A stretch of 64,000 bases of DNA from PALSA-555 sp963731625 (GCA_963731625.1 CAVSWH010000021.1:1-64000), one strand, 5' to 3'. Shown: positions 43,933 to 53,000, counted from the first letter of the stretch. Notes: generated from the sequence alone by a model not told the origin. Numbers and translations are program-made.

Positions 43933-44589
43933 TCAGGCCTTGCGCCGCGCCCGGTCGAACGCGGTGCGCAGCGTGTCGATGTCCTGGACGTAGGCCGCGG
44001 TTTGGGGGGTCAGGCCCTGGGCCCGCACCGACGTCGAGCCCTGCAGGTAGGCGCCGACGCCGAGGCGCTCGCTCCCGCCGAGCTCGTTGATGAGCTCGCG
44101 GAGGTACCGCGCGGTGAGGCGGATGTTGTCGTTGGTGTGGCGAGGGTCGAGGTTCGGCTCGCGCAGCAGGTCCCGCGCGACGAACGTCGACGTGGCGGGG
44201 AGCAGCTGCCCGATCCCGACCGCGCCCGCGGGCGACACGAGGTCCTCCTCCCACTCCGACTCCCGCCAGGTGAGCGCCATCACCAACGTCACCGGCACGT
44301 GGGATTCGGTCGCGGCGTGCTCGAACACGGGCGCGAGCGCCCGGCGGGCCGTACCGGTGACGAACGCGGGGAGACGCGGAGGCGCTGGGGTCGAGGAGCC
44401 GCTCTGGGTCAGCACGCCGACGAGCACTAGGACCCCGACGAGGACGACGAGGTCGATGAGCGCGAACGCCAGGATCGTGCGGACGATGCGGCGGCGGCGA
44501 CGCCGCTGGTCGGCCTCGGCCTGCAGCGCGGCGGACCAGCCGCGGCTGAGGCGGGTCTTCGGGAAGCGAGGCGGCCCGGGGGCCGTCAA
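43933..44589 (-). CDS. Membrane-anchored lytic transglycosylase (SLT domain)
   Basis: It is a 218-residue protein. A basic cytoplasmic N-terminus (residues 1-35) precedes one transmembrane helix (TILAFALIDLVVLVGVLVLV), then an extracytoplasmic goose-lysozyme-like SLT domain with catalytic Glu in TWRESEWEEDL, SPAGAVGIGQLLPAT, and TNDNIRLTARYLREL. It cleaves peptidoglycan glycan strands. It starts at TTG 44589, overlapping the stop of the DUF3499 gene as TTGA, so the two are coupled. Confidence 0.87.
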   Translation of the reverse strand: MTAPGPPRFPKTRLSRGWSAALQAEADQRRRRRRIVRTILAFALIDLVVLVGVLVLVGVLTQSGSSTPAPPRLPAFVTGTARRALAPVFEHAATESHVPVTLVMALTWRESEWEEDLVSPAGAVGIGQLLPATSTFVARDLLREPNLDPRHTNDNIRLTARYLRELINELGGSERLGVGAYLQGSTSVRAQGLTPQTAAYVQDIDTLRTAFDRARRKA

Positions 44590-44975
44590 GCCCCGTCGAC
44601 GCCGCGGAACGCCCGGGCGAGCAGCGGGGTGGAGGCGCCGGCGAGGCTCACGGGCTGGCGGGCGCGGCGCGGAGCCCGGGCGGTCCGGGGGGCCGTGAGT
44701 GTCGGGCCCGCCGGCGTTGGGGCGGGCCGACTGGGTGCCAGGTGGCGGCTCGGGGCCGCCGGGGCCGGCCGGGTCACGCGGGTGGGCCGGGCGTCGCGCA
44801 GCTCCCAGTTGCGGGGCGGCTGGAGCCGCTCGGCGTGACGGGAGCAGAGGTCACCGGCGGTGCAGCGCGGCGAGTCGGCGATGTCGTTCAGCCACACGAT
44901 GCGGTTCAGCCCGTCGAAGTTGAACGTCGCGGCGGCGGGTGCGCTGCAGCTGGGGCGCGCGCACAGCCTCGCCAT
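44586..44975 (-). CDS. DUF3499 family protein
   Basis: It is a 129-residue protein. The N-terminal 65 residues match the family: ARLCARPSCSAPAAATFNFD, then GLNRIVWLND, CTAGDLCSRHAERLQPPRNWEL, with four Cys/His likely forming a small zinc site. The C-terminal half is Pro/Arg/Ala-rich and disordered. The family is almost confined to Actinomycetota, which supports the taxonomic placement. ATG 44975 has TAGGTT exactly six bases upstream. Confidence 0.87.
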   Translation of the reverse strand: MARLCARPSCSAPAAATFNFDGLNRIVWLNDIADSPRCTAGDLCSRHAERLQPPRNWELRDARPTRVTRPAPAAPSRHLAPSRPAPTPAGPTLTAPRTARAPRRARQPVSLAGASTPLLARAFRGVDGA

Positions 44976-44981
44976 GTATCG

Positions 44982-44987
44982 AACCTA
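44982..44987 (-). promoter_or_regulatory. -10 element (TAGGTT) of the DUF3499/transglycosylase unit
   Basis: On the minus strand TAGGTT, six bases, ATG 44975. Same hexamer and spacing as the DUF2203 gene. Confidence 0.55.
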
Positions 44988-45023
44988 CCGGTCCGGGCCG
45001 GGCACGCCGTGGATGGTCGGGCG

Positions 45024-45827
45024 TCACCCCGCGCGGCCGTAGCGGACGAGGCGCAGCAGCTCGCTGCTCGTCGTGCCGGGCTTCGTGTCGTAGGCGAGCA
45101 GCGCCACGAGCCGGGCGCGGGGCCCGACGATCGGCGTCACCCGGTGCAGGGAGTAGCGGCCCTCGAAGAGCAGCAACGTGCCGGGTGTCATCGGCAGGTG
45201 CCGCACCGGCGTCGCGTTCCCGTGCAGCACGGACGCGACGTCGGCGTAGCGCTCGTCGTCGGCGGCGCGCAGGCGCGGTGCGTACTCGAAATCGCCGCCC
45301 TGCTGGGCGGGGACGAGTGCCAGGGACACGACGAAGTCCGTCTGGTCGAAGTGCCAGGCGAGCTCGTCGTCGGCTTCCATGACGGCGAGGCTCAGGGCGC
45401 CGAGCGGATCCGCGTAGGGGTAGAGCGTCGCCTGGTCGAGGCAGGCGGCGAGGAAGTCGCACAGTCCGGCCCACTCGTAGAGGGCGCGGACGCCCGAGTC
45501 CGCGGGGAACAGGTCGTAGGCGACGGCGCCGAGGGTGTTGGGGCCGAGGACCCGGCGCGGATGCCCCGCGGGGTAGGTCTCGTCGGGGAAGTCGAGGTAG
45601 CAGGTGCCCTCGACGCGGCTGCGGTGGGCGAGCGGCGTGAGCGCGCTCGCCTCGGCGGCGAGCGCGGTGACCGCCGCCGGGGTGAGGAAGCCGGGGAGCT
45701 CGCAGGCGCCCGACTCGGCGAGCTGGCCGCGGCACCGGTCGACAAGCTCGCGGCAGTCTGGCGCGTCGAGGTCTTCGAGCGGGTAGCGCGCCTGATCGAC
45801 GAGCGTCGCGGCCGACGGTCCGCGCAT
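45024..45827 (-). CDS. 2-oxoglutarate/Fe(II)-dependent oxygenase-like protein (HalD/ArpA-like)
   Basis: It is a 267-residue protein with a double-stranded beta-helix. Fe ligands are in LAWHFDQTDFVVSL (the H-x-D-like pair) and a distal His in RYSLHRVTPI, followed by Arg in RARLVALLAYDTKPG, which would bind 2-oxoglutarate. N-terminal AESGACELPGFLTPAAV is typical of HalD-like hydroxylases or halogenases that act on free amino acids. The acidic Asp excludes a true halogenase. The substrate is unknown. Its ATG and that of the divergent Fae gene frame share the tetramer CATG, and the two promoters overlap. Confidence 0.82.
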   Translation of the reverse strand: MRGPSAATLVDQARYPLEDLDAPDCRELVDRCRGQLAESGACELPGFLTPAAVTALAAEASALTPLAHRSRVEGTCYLDFPDETYPAGHPRRVLGPNTLGAVAYDLFPADSGVRALYEWAGLCDFLAACLDQATLYPYADPLGALSLAVMEADDELAWHFDQTDFVVSLALVPAQQGGDFEYAPRLRAADDERYADVASVLHGNATPVRHLPMTPGTLLLFEGRYSLHRVTPIVGPRARLVALLAYDTKPGTTSSELLRLVRYGRAG

Positions 45828-45833
45828 GGGTCG

Positions 45834-45843
45834 AGTGTACGGT
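45834..45843. promoter_or_regulatory. Overlapping divergent -10 boxes of the oxygenase and Fae genes
   Basis: Minus strand: TACACT (45839-45834), six bases, ATG 45827. Plus strand: TACGGT (45838-45843), six bases, GTG 45850. The boxes share bases 45838-45839, so the two promoters cannot be occupied at once. Confidence 0.55.
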
Positions 45844-45849
45844 CGGCCG

Positions 45850-46377
45850 GTGGGCGACGACCGGGCCAGGGAGTGGCGCACGCAAGTCGGCGAAGGGTTC
45901 GTGGGGGCCGACTCCGACGCCGCGCACGTGAACACCGTCCTCGGTCGGCGCGGGAGCCCTGTCGAGGCCGCGTGGGCGACCGCGCTGGCGACCCCCCGGG
46001 CCGGGCACGTCCCCTTCGTGGTCGTGCTCCAGCCGAACCTCGCCGTGCAGCCTCCCACCCTGTTCGTCAACAAGGCGCCGCTCTCGGGTGATCGCCACGA
46101 GATGCTCACGTGGGGTGCCGCGCAGGCGGGCGTCGCCACGGGAGTGAGCGCTGCCGTCGCCGAGGGCGTGATCCCCGCCGCGGACGTGACGACGCTGCTC
46201 CTCATCGCGGCCGTGTGGGTCTCGCCCGTCGCGGCGGACGAGTCGGCGGTCTACGCCAACAACCACGAGGCCACGCGGGTCGCCCTGCGCGCCGGTGCTA
46301 TGGACGCGCCCACCGTCGACGTAGTGCTCGCGGCGCGCGCGGCGCCGCAGAACCCGTACTTCCGCGCCTCGCCCTGA
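45850..46377 (+). CDS. Formaldehyde-activating enzyme (Fae) homologue
   Basis: It is a 175-residue single-domain Fae protein. VGEGFVGADSDAAHVNTVLG contains the conserved His that is proposed as catalytic acid in Fae (here residue 26). Then come GSPVEAAWATALATPRAGHVP, LQPNLAVQPPTLFVNKAPL, the QAGVATGVSAAVAEGVIP helix and a NNHEATRVAL end. Classical Fae condenses formaldehyde with tetrahydromethanopterin; no H4MPT or H4F pathway genes are in the window, so the carbon acceptor is unknown. GTG 45850 is preferred over ATG 45826 because it fits the -10 spacing and family length. It is divergent from an oxygenase that could release formaldehyde. Confidence 0.88.
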   Translation: MGDDRAREWRTQVGEGFVGADSDAAHVNTVLGRRGSPVEAAWATALATPRAGHVPFVVVLQPNLAVQPPTLFVNKAPLSGDRHEMLTWGAAQAGVATGVSAAVAEGVIPAADVTTLLLIAAVWVSPVAADESAVYANNHEATRVALRAGAMDAPTVDVVLAARAAPQNPYFRASP

Positions 46378-46415
46378 ATGCGCCGCCGAGCACATTCCGC
46401 GGGAGCCCGAGGACG

Positions 46416-48000
46416 ATGAGCGTTGCCGCCACCGACGGTCGCGTCGGGCTGCCGGACAGCCTCCGGGCGCTCGCGGCGCGGGACTGGGACGTCGTCGTCG
46501 TGGGCGCCGGGCACAACGGCCTCACCGCCGCGGCGTACCTCGCGCGCGGGCCGCCGCGTCCTCGTGCTCGAGCAGCGCGAGCAGCTGGGGGGCGCCTGCA
46601 CGGTCGAGCGGCCCTTCACCGACCCGCGCTTCGTGATGAGCCCCTGCGCGTACCTCGTCGGGCTGCTCGACCCCGTCGTCATCGAGGACTTCGGGCTGCG
46701 TCGGGCGGGACTCCGCACTTTCCCGGTCGACCCGACCTCGTGGACGCCGTTCGACGACGGCACCTCGCTGTACCAGTGGCGCGACGCCGACGCGACCGCC
46801 TCGGCCGTGGCCGCGCTGAGTCCCGGCGACGTCGACGGGTTCGCGCGCTACGACGCGCTCTTCGACCGGATCCGCGACCGGTTGCGCCGCGGGCCGCTCG
46901 GCGACACGTGGGACGACCCGGCCCCCAGCCCCGACATGCTCGCGGACCTCTTCGCAGACGATCCCGACGCGGCGGCCGTGGTGCGCGACGCATCGATCGC
47001 CGAGGTCGTGGAGCGCCACGTCCGCGACGACCGCCTGCGGGGCGCGCTGCACGGTCAGGGGATCATCGGCACGTTCGCCGGGCCGCGCGACGCCGGCACG
47101 GCCTGGGTGCACGCCCATCACCGGCTCGGGCTGCTCGGCGGGTGGGCGTTCGTCGAGGGCGGCATGGGTCAGATCTCCTTCCTGCTCGCCGACGCGGCGC
47201 GCGACGCCGGCGCGTGGCTGGCGGCCGGCACCCCGGTCGCGGCGATCGAGCCGGGCGTCGGCGTCCACCTCGCCGGCGGCGAGCGCATCCGTGCCCGCGC
47301 CGTGGTCGCCAACGCCGATCCACCGCGGGTCCTCCAGCTGCTCGGGGACGAGGCGCCGGCCTCCTTCGCCGAGCGGGTCGGCGCGTGGCGCACCACGAGC
47401 CCGGTCGTGAAGGTCAACTGCGCGCTCGCGCGCCTCCCCGAGTTCCCGGCGGCGCAGGGTGATCCCCGGGTGCATCGGGCCCAGGTGGAGATCGTCGGGC
47501 GCATCGACGAGACCCAGGCCGGCTGTGAGGCGGCGCGTCGTGGTGAGCTGGCGGTCGCCTGGTGCGAGCTGTACTTCCAGAGCGTCCACGACCCGAGCGT
47601 CGCCCCGCCAGGTGCGCACACCATGAGTGTCTTCGCGCAGTACGCGCCCGCGTCGGCACCCGACGCGCCGGCGTGGCGCGAGCGCGCCGGTGACGCGGCC
47701 CTCGCGGCGATCGCCCGCTTCGCCCCGGACGTGGCACGCTGCGTCGTGGAGCGGCAGGTGCTCACCCCCGCCGACGTCGAGGAGCGCATCGGCTTGACCG
47801 GCGGGCACATCTTCCAGGGTGAGATCCTGCCCGACCAGATGTGGGACCGCCGCTTCGCCGCCCGCACTCCGGTCCCGGGCCTCTATCTGTGCGGCGCCGC
47901 GACCCACCCGGGCGGATCGGTCATGGCCCGCAACGGACGCAACGCGGCGCAGGTCGTGCTCCGCGACCTGGGGCGCACGCCGGTGGGGGCACGCGCGTGA
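46416..48000 (+). pseudogene. FAD-dependent amine/phytoene-type oxidoreductase, two-base frameshift
   Basis: ATG 46416 starts VVVVGAGHNGLTAAAYLAR (FAD GxGxxG motif). The frame then breaks at 46541-46550, where CGCGCGCGGG is two bases short of what is needed for ARAGRRVLVLEQ. From there the protein continues to 48000 with ACTVERPFTDPRFVMSPCAY, a large substrate domain, and the C-terminal FAD motif GLYLCGAATHPGGSV. The total of 528 residues is normal for carotenoid-desaturase-like enzymes. The error sits in a CG dinucleotide run, so it may be a sequence slip. The stop overlaps the UbiB-like gene as GTGA. Confidence 0.83.
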
Positions 48001-49607
48001 GCGACCGTGCCGACGGCACGCCCGACGCGCCGTCGCCCGACGTCGCGTCGTTCGCCTTCACCGACCACGGTCCCTGGGTGGTGGAGCCCGAGGCCGTGGC
48101 GTGGCGCGCCGGGCTCGACGACCTCCGGGCCCGCACCCGCGCCGAGGTCCCGTCGCTCCTGGCGACGCATCATCTCCCGCCGCTCGGTCGCCTCACCCGG
48201 TCGCTGCTCGGCCTGAGCTGGCCCCTCAGCGTCTGGTACGTCCGCGAGCGCGGCACGCCGCGCTCGCGGGCCGGGCTCTCGCGGCGGCTGCGGCGGACGT
48301 TCGAGCAGCTCGGCTCGACCTACGTGAAGCTCGGCCAGATCGTCTCGGCGTTCGAGGGCCTGTTCCCCGACGACTTGGTCACCGAGTTCAAGAAGCTGCG
48401 CGACCAGGTCCCGCCGGAGCCGACGCGCGCCATCCGGAGGGTGGTGGAGGCCGACCTCGGCGCGCCGCTCGAGACGGTGTTCGCGCACTTCGAGGACCGG
48501 CCGATCGCCGCGGCGTCGATCGCCCAGGTCCACGCGGCGCGTCTCGTGACCGGCGAGGACGTCGTGGTGAAGGTGCAGCGGCCCCGTGTCGACGCGCTCA
48601 TGCACGCCGACGTCCGGGCCCTCGCCTGGCTGGCCCCCCATCTCATCGGGCGGATCCCGGTGACGGCGCTGGCGAACCCGCCGGCGCTCGTGGAGCTCTT
48701 CGCCGAGCAGATCGTCGAGGAGCTCGACTTCCGTCTCGAGGCCGAGAACATGCTCGACCTGGCCCGGGTGTTCGCGCTGACCGAGCAGCGCACCATGGTC
48801 GTGCCGCGACCCCATCCCCGCCTGGTCACGAAGCGGGTGCTCGTCATGGAGCGCCTCGAGGGCTTCGCGTTCGACGACGTCCAGGCCATGCACGACGCCG
48901 GGGTGGACACCACCGCGGTCCTGCGCGCCGGGCTCATCAGCTGCCTCGAGGGCGCCATGCTCTACGGCGTCTTCCACGGCGACTTGCACGGCGGGAACCT
49001 CCTCGTGGAGCCGGGCGGGCGCACCGTGCTCTTCGACTTCGGGATCACCGGCCGGCTCGCGGAGCGCCAGCGCCTCGCCTTCCTGCGGCTGCTCCTCGCC
49101 GGCACGGCCGGCGACGTGAAGGGACAGCTGGCGGCGCTGCGCGACCTCGGTGCGTTCCCGCCCGACACCGACCTCGCCGCCGTCTTCGAGGACCTCGAGC
49201 TCGACCAGCCGGTGAAGGACCCGACGCAGATGGCCGCGACCGAGATGGTCGACGAGCTGCAGGGCCTCGTGTCGAAGCTGCTCGGCTACGGCGCGCAGGC
49301 CCCGAAGGACCTCATGCTGTTCGTGAAGAACCTCATGTTCTTGAACGCCGCGACGGCGACGCTCGCGCCCGACCTCGACCTCATCGGCGAGATCGTCCAC
49401 ATCCACCAGTACTTCCTGACCCACCACGGCGAGCGACTCGCCCGCGAGCTCGGCGTGGACCCGAGCGAGGCCCGCGTCGACGTCGACGCGATCAAGGCCG
49501 GCTTCCTGGTGCCCGCGGACGTCGACCGGCTGACGTTCGCCGACTTGCAGGAGCGGCGGCGCACGATCCTGCGCCGGATGGGCGACAAGCCCGGGCGGCG
49601 CCACTGA
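47997..49607 (+). CDS. ABC1/AarF/UbiB-family atypical kinase
   Basis: It is a 536-residue UbiB-like protein. KxGQ motif LGSTYVKLGQIVSAF; A-rich loop AAASIAQVHAARL (replacing the kinase P-loop); Lys in VVVKVQRPRVD; ExD motif EELDFRLEAENM; HGDLHGGNLLVE catalytic loop; LFDFGITG metal site. These proteins act as ATPases in lipid or isoprenoid quinone metabolism. The C-terminal membrane helices common in UbiB are weak. GTG 47997 overlaps the upstream FAD oxidoreductase stop, linking the two as a unit that may act on an isoprenoid or lipid (inference). Confidence 0.9.
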   Translation: MSDRADGTPDAPSPDVASFAFTDHGPWVVEPEAVAWRAGLDDLRARTRAEVPSLLATHHLPPLGRLTRSLLGLSWPLSVWYVRERGTPRSRAGLSRRLRRTFEQLGSTYVKLGQIVSAFEGLFPDDLVTEFKKLRDQVPPEPTRAIRRVVEADLGAPLETVFAHFEDRPIAAASIAQVHAARLVTGEDVVVKVQRPRVDALMHADVRALAWLAPHLIGRIPVTALANPPALVELFAEQIVEELDFRLEAENMLDLARVFALTEQRTMVVPRPHPRLVTKRVLVMERLEGFAFDDVQAMHDAGVDTTAVLRAGLISCLEGAMLYGVFHGDLHGGNLLVEPGGRTVLFDFGITGRLAERQRLAFLRLLLAGTAGDVKGQLAALRDLGAFPPDTDLAAVFEDLELDQPVKDPTQMAATEMVDELQGLVSKLLGYGAQAPKDLMLFVKNLMFLNAATATLAPDLDLIGEIVHIHQYFLTHHGERLARELGVDPSEARVDVDAIKAGFLVPADVDRLTFADLQERRRTILRRMGDKPGRRH

Positions 49608-49653
49608 CCGGGCACCCGTCCGGGCGCGCCCGGCCGTGCGTCAGACTCGCGGG

Positions 49654-50505
49654 GTGCCCGAGCAGCCCCAGATGCAGGCCCTCGCCGAGCGGCTCGACGC
49701 GGCGCTGCGCGGCCAGGTGCTCACCGGCTGGCAGCCGCTCGGCTTCGCGGGGCTGAAGACGGTGGTGCCCTCACCCGACGACGCCGTCGGCCACACGGTC
49801 ACCGGCGTCGGCCGCCGCGGCAAGTACCTCGTGCTCTCGCTCGACGACGGACCCCGCCTCGTCATGCACCTCTCCCAGGCCGGGCGCGTGGACCTCGAGG
49901 CGCCACCCAAGACCACGCGTGGAGGGAAGGGCGGCGTGGTCCGGCTGCGCTTCGACGGTCCCGACGGAGAATCGGCTGTGCTGCTGCGGGAGCACGGCAC
50001 GGAGCGCAAGGCGGCGTGGTGGATGCTCGCCGACGGGGACGACGGCCCCCTGGCGCATCTCGGGCCCGAGCCGGACAGCGACGCCTTCGCCGAGCTCGTC
50101 CTCACCGGCACCGACCGCCGCCGCATCCACACGCTGCTCCGCGACCAGGCGACGGTGGCCGGGATCGGCCGCGGCTACGCCGACGACGCGTTGTGGCGCG
50201 CCCGGCTGTCGCCGTACGCGACGCTGGCGAGCCTCGACGACGACGAGCGTCGCCGTCTGCTCGACGCAGTCCGTGCCGTCCTCGCCGACGGGCTCGCGAA
50301 GGAGCGGACGCGCACCGGCGGCCTGTCCGAGCCGAAGCTCGGGGGCCACTTCGAGGTGCACGGCCGTCCCGGCCAGCCCTGCCCGACATGCGCAACGCCG
50401 ATGCGGCGGGTCTCCTACGAGGCCTACGAGGTGACGTACTGCCCGCACTGCCAGACCGACGACAAGGTGCTCGCCGACCGGCGGCTCTCGCGGCTGGTCA
50501 AGTGA
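49654..50505 (+). CDS. Formamidopyrimidine-DNA glycosylase / endonuclease VIII-like (Fpg/Nei)
   Basis: It is a 283-residue protein. Pro2-Glu3 (PEQPQMQALAERL) is the catalytic N-terminus, which fixes the start at GTG 49654 rather than the upstream GTG at 49636. GRRGKYLVL carries the Lys; the H2TH region is GIGRGYADDALWRARLSPY; the zinc finger is CPTCATPMRRVSYEAYEVTYCPHCQ (split CxxC, CxxC). It excises oxidised bases and nicks the strand. A CAGACT hexamer lies six bases before the start. Confidence 0.93.
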   Translation: MPEQPQMQALAERLDAALRGQVLTGWQPLGFAGLKTVVPSPDDAVGHTVTGVGRRGKYLVLSLDDGPRLVMHLSQAGRVDLEAPPKTTRGGKGGVVRLRFDGPDGESAVLLREHGTERKAAWWMLADGDDGPLAHLGPEPDSDAFAELVLTGTDRRRIHTLLRDQATVAGIGRGYADDALWRARLSPYATLASLDDDERRRLLDAVRAVLADGLAKERTRTGGLSEPKLGGHFEVHGRPGQPCPTCATPMRRVSYEAYEVTYCPHCQTDDKVLADRRLSRLVK

Positions 50506-50508
50506 GGG

Positions 50509-51006
50509 TCACCAGCCGCCGCTGCCCGGCACGCCCTTGAACGGGCCCGCGACGTCGCGGGTGATCCAGCCACCGTAGAAGCCGCCGGGCTGCGCGACGG
50601 CGACCTCGTCGTCGACGAGGCACTCGTCCATCGGCCCGGCGTAGAACGCGACCGTCCCGGCGAGGTCCTCGTACCCCGCGCTCGGCGCGTCGTAGCCCCA
50701 TGCCGCGTCCGGCGCGACCCGGTCGCCGACCCGCACGGTGAAGTAGTGCGCCTGCCCCTTGAACTCGCAGCACGAGGCGTGCGCGCCCCGCGTCAGGACC
50801 TCCGACGCCACGTCGTCGAGCGGGAGGTAGTAGTTCGGCGGGTGGCTCGTCTCGAGCACCCGGACGCCACGCGTCGTGTCGGCGACCAGACGCCCGGCGA
50901 AGCGGACGCGGAGGCGCCGCGGCTCAGGCTCGAGGCGCGGGGGCCGCGGGAAGGACCAGACCGAGACCTGCCCGGGGCCGACCGGGTCGCGCGGGGGGCG
51001 GCGCAC
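50509..51006 (-). CDS. DUF427 family protein
   Basis: It is a 165-residue DUF427 beta-sandwich protein: RVRFAGRLVADTTRGVRVLE, the conserved PPNYYLPLDDV, CCEFKGQAHYFTV with the Cys-Cys-Glu-Phe-Lys-Gly signature, and WGYDAPSAGYEDLAGTVAFY. The family function is unknown; the conserved SHPPNYYLP region suggests a ligand site. Start GTG 51006. Its gene ends three bases from the convergent Fpg gene and follows the lipoprotein gene by 18 bases on the same strand. Confidence 0.9.
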   Translation of the reverse strand: MRRPPRDPVGPGQVSVWSFPRPPRLEPEPRRLRVRFAGRLVADTTRGVRVLETSHPPNYYLPLDDVASEVLTRGAHASCCEFKGQAHYFTVRVGDRVAPDAAWGYDAPSAGYEDLAGTVAFYAGPMDECLVDDEVAVAQPGGFYGGWITRDVAGPFKGVPGSGGW

Positions 51007-51024
51007 GCCGTCCAGGGTCGCACG

Positions 51025-51978
51025 TCAGCAGGACGTGACCGGTCCGGTGTTCACCACCTCGAACGCCGAGCCGGGCACGGTCTTCAGTTGGTCGAGGTCG
51101 TTGTCGTTCCAGCGGGAGTCGGCCGCGCCGGTGAGGTACCAGCTCGTCCCGTTGTCGGCGACGATCATCCCGTAGGTCTTCAGGGCCTGGAGGACGACGA
51201 GCGACTCGCCCGTGTACCCGGTGAGCGGGAAGCTCGCCTTGAGCCGAAACCGCATCCCCATGGCCGGCTCGTTCGGGTTGGTGTTCGACGACGCGCAGTG
51301 CCGGGCGGGCGAGACGTAGCCGTCCTGGGTGGTGCGCACCGTGAAGCGCAGCGCGTGGTGGATCGCGCCCGCGCTCACCTCGTCGTAGCGGACGAGCCCG
51401 GGGAAGATCGGGAGCCCGGCCGCGTCGGCCGAGGTCCAGCCGGCGGGGCGCAGCGCGTCGGAGCGCAGGTTCCACGTCGCCCCCGAGCCGGCGTTCCAGG
51501 ACGTCCCCGTCGGGCTTGAGTCCCAGAGCTCGTAGAGCTGGCAGTTGTCGCGGTCCACGGCGATGACGTGCGCGTCGCTGCCCTGCTCGATCGGCGCGCC
51601 GAGCGGGATCGGGAACGGGCCCGGGTCGCTCTCGTCGCCGTAGAGCGTGTAGTTGACCGGCACCTTCGGCTCCGTCCCGGGCACGGTGACGTACGGGATC
51701 CCGTACGCGCCGCCGCCGCCGAAGTCGGCGTGCAGGAACTGGTTGCCGGTGTCGTCCGCGAGGACCTGGTTCACGATCTGCTGGGAGTTCGACAGCGTCC
51801 CCGCGCCGGAGATGTCCGTGTTCCAGGCGTTGTCGGCCGGGAACACGGGGCAGGAGCCGAGCGACCCGTTCTGCTGCCAGTCCGCCGGGGGCGGCGGCGG
51901 TGCCGGGGTCGCGGGCGCGCACGCGACGCCCACCATCGCCAGGGCCACGAGGAGCAGGCACGCGCGCCGCAGGGTCAT
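51025..51978 (-). CDS. Putative lipoprotein of unknown function
   Basis: It is a 317-residue exported protein. The lipoprotein signal ends VALAMVGVACAPATP, with the acylated Cys at residue 20. A Pro-rich linker precedes a domain with GSCPVFPADNAWNTDISGAG, ADFGGGGAYGIPY, VNYTLYGDESDPGPFPIP, DNCQLYELWDS and IHHALRFTVRTTQDG. These fit a family of secreted actinobacterial or acidobacterial proteins with a beta-rich fold. No enzyme motif can be named. lgt, which lipidates such proteins, lies next to it on the other strand, perhaps by chance. Confidence 0.75.
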   Translation of the reverse strand: MTLRRACLLLVALAMVGVACAPATPAPPPPPADWQQNGSLGSCPVFPADNAWNTDISGAGTLSNSQQIVNQVLADDTGNQFLHADFGGGGAYGIPYVTVPGTEPKVPVNYTLYGDESDPGPFPIPLGAPIEQGSDAHVIAVDRDNCQLYELWDSSPTGTSWNAGSGATWNLRSDALRPAGWTSADAAGLPIFPGLVRYDEVSAGAIHHALRFTVRTTQDGYVSPARHCASSNTNPNEPAMGMRFRLKASFPLTGYTGESLVVLQALKTYGMIVADNGTSWYLTGAADSRWNDNDLDQLKTVPGSAFEVVNTGPVTSC

Positions 51979-52035
51979 GGGTCTCTATCGACCAGACACC
52001 GAATGTCGTTGAGCGGGTCATACCATCAGGCGCCG

Positions 52036-52902
52036 ATGCCGAGGCTTGCGCCCATCCCGGGGTTCATCCCGAGCCCGTCCAATGGCACCTTCCACCTGGG
52101 CCCGATCCCCGTCCACGTGTACGGGCTGCTCCTGGCGGTCGGGGTCGTCGTCGGGACGCTCATCGCCGAGCGCCGCTGGCAGCAGTGGGGCCATGACCGC
52201 CGCGAGATCAGCGACATCATCGTCGTCGTCGTGATCTGCGGGGTCGTCGGCGCCCGCCTGTACACCGCCCTCACGGACCCCCAGCGCTACTACGGGCACT
52301 GGATCCAGCTCGCGGAGATCTGGCGCGGCGGGCTGTCGATCTGGGGGGTGATCATCGGCGGGTCGCTCGGCGTGATCGTCATGGCGCGCCACAAGCACTA
52401 CGACACCGTGGGGATCATGGACGCGATGACGGTCGGCATCCTCGTCGCCCAGGGGATCGGCCGCTGGGGCAACTACTTCAACCAGGAGCTCTTCGGGAAG
52501 CCGACGCGCTTGCCGTGGGGACTGGAGATCGACCTCATCCACCGACCGCCGGGCTACACGCAGTTCACGACGTTCAACCCGACGTTCCTCTACGAATCCA
52601 TCTACTGCTTCGCGCTCGTCTTCGTCATGCTGTGGGCGGAGCGGCGCTTCGTGCTCCGCCGCGGCCAGTCGGTCGCCCTCTACATCGCGACGTACACGTT
52701 CGGGCGGTTCTGGTTCGAGAACCTGCGCATCGACCCGGCCCACCACATCCTCGGGCTGCGGGTGAACGCCTGGGTGGCGTTGTTCGCGTGCCTCGGCGCG
52801 ATCGTCGTGTTCTGGCTGCTCGGCCGGCACGGGAGCGTCGACCCAAAGCGCTACCCCGCCGACCAGGCGCCGTCGCCGGTCGGCTCCGGCGCCGACCGGT
52901 AG
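52036..52902 (+). CDS. lgt: Phosphatidylglycerol--prolipoprotein diacylglyceryl transferase
   Basis: The 288-residue polytopic membrane enzyme has seven hydrophobic segments, the signature GIGRWGNYFNQELFGKPT near residues 140-157, the catalytic Arg/Tyr segments GLSIWGVIIGG and NPTFLYESIY, and FGRFWFENLRID. It transfers diacylglycerol to the lipobox Cys of prolipoproteins. The start is ATG 52036, nine bases after TACCAT. The adjacent minus-strand gene encodes a lipoprotein, a substrate type for this enzyme. Confidence 0.96.
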   Translation: MPRLAPIPGFIPSPSNGTFHLGPIPVHVYGLLLAVGVVVGTLIAERRWQQWGHDRREISDIIVVVVICGVVGARLYTALTDPQRYYGHWIQLAEIWRGGLSIWGVIIGGSLGVIVMARHKHYDTVGIMDAMTVGILVAQGIGRWGNYFNQELFGKPTRLPWGLEIDLIHRPPGYTQFTTFNPTFLYESIYCFALVFVMLWAERRFVLRRGQSVALYIATYTFGRFWFENLRIDPAHHILGLRVNAWVALFACLGAIVVFWLLGRHGSVDPKRYPADQAPSPVGSGADR

Positions 52903-53000
52903 GACCCTCCGGGATCGCGTCCCGTGCGACGCGGTGACCGGAATGCAACGCGGTGACGGCATCGCGTACCGTAGGCGGGTCCCCAGGCGATGGAGTCTCG

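Noticed and set aside
45024..45827. Non-heme halogenase
   Set aside because: The H-x-D-type acidic ligand is present (WHFDQ), while halogenases have Gly or Ala there.
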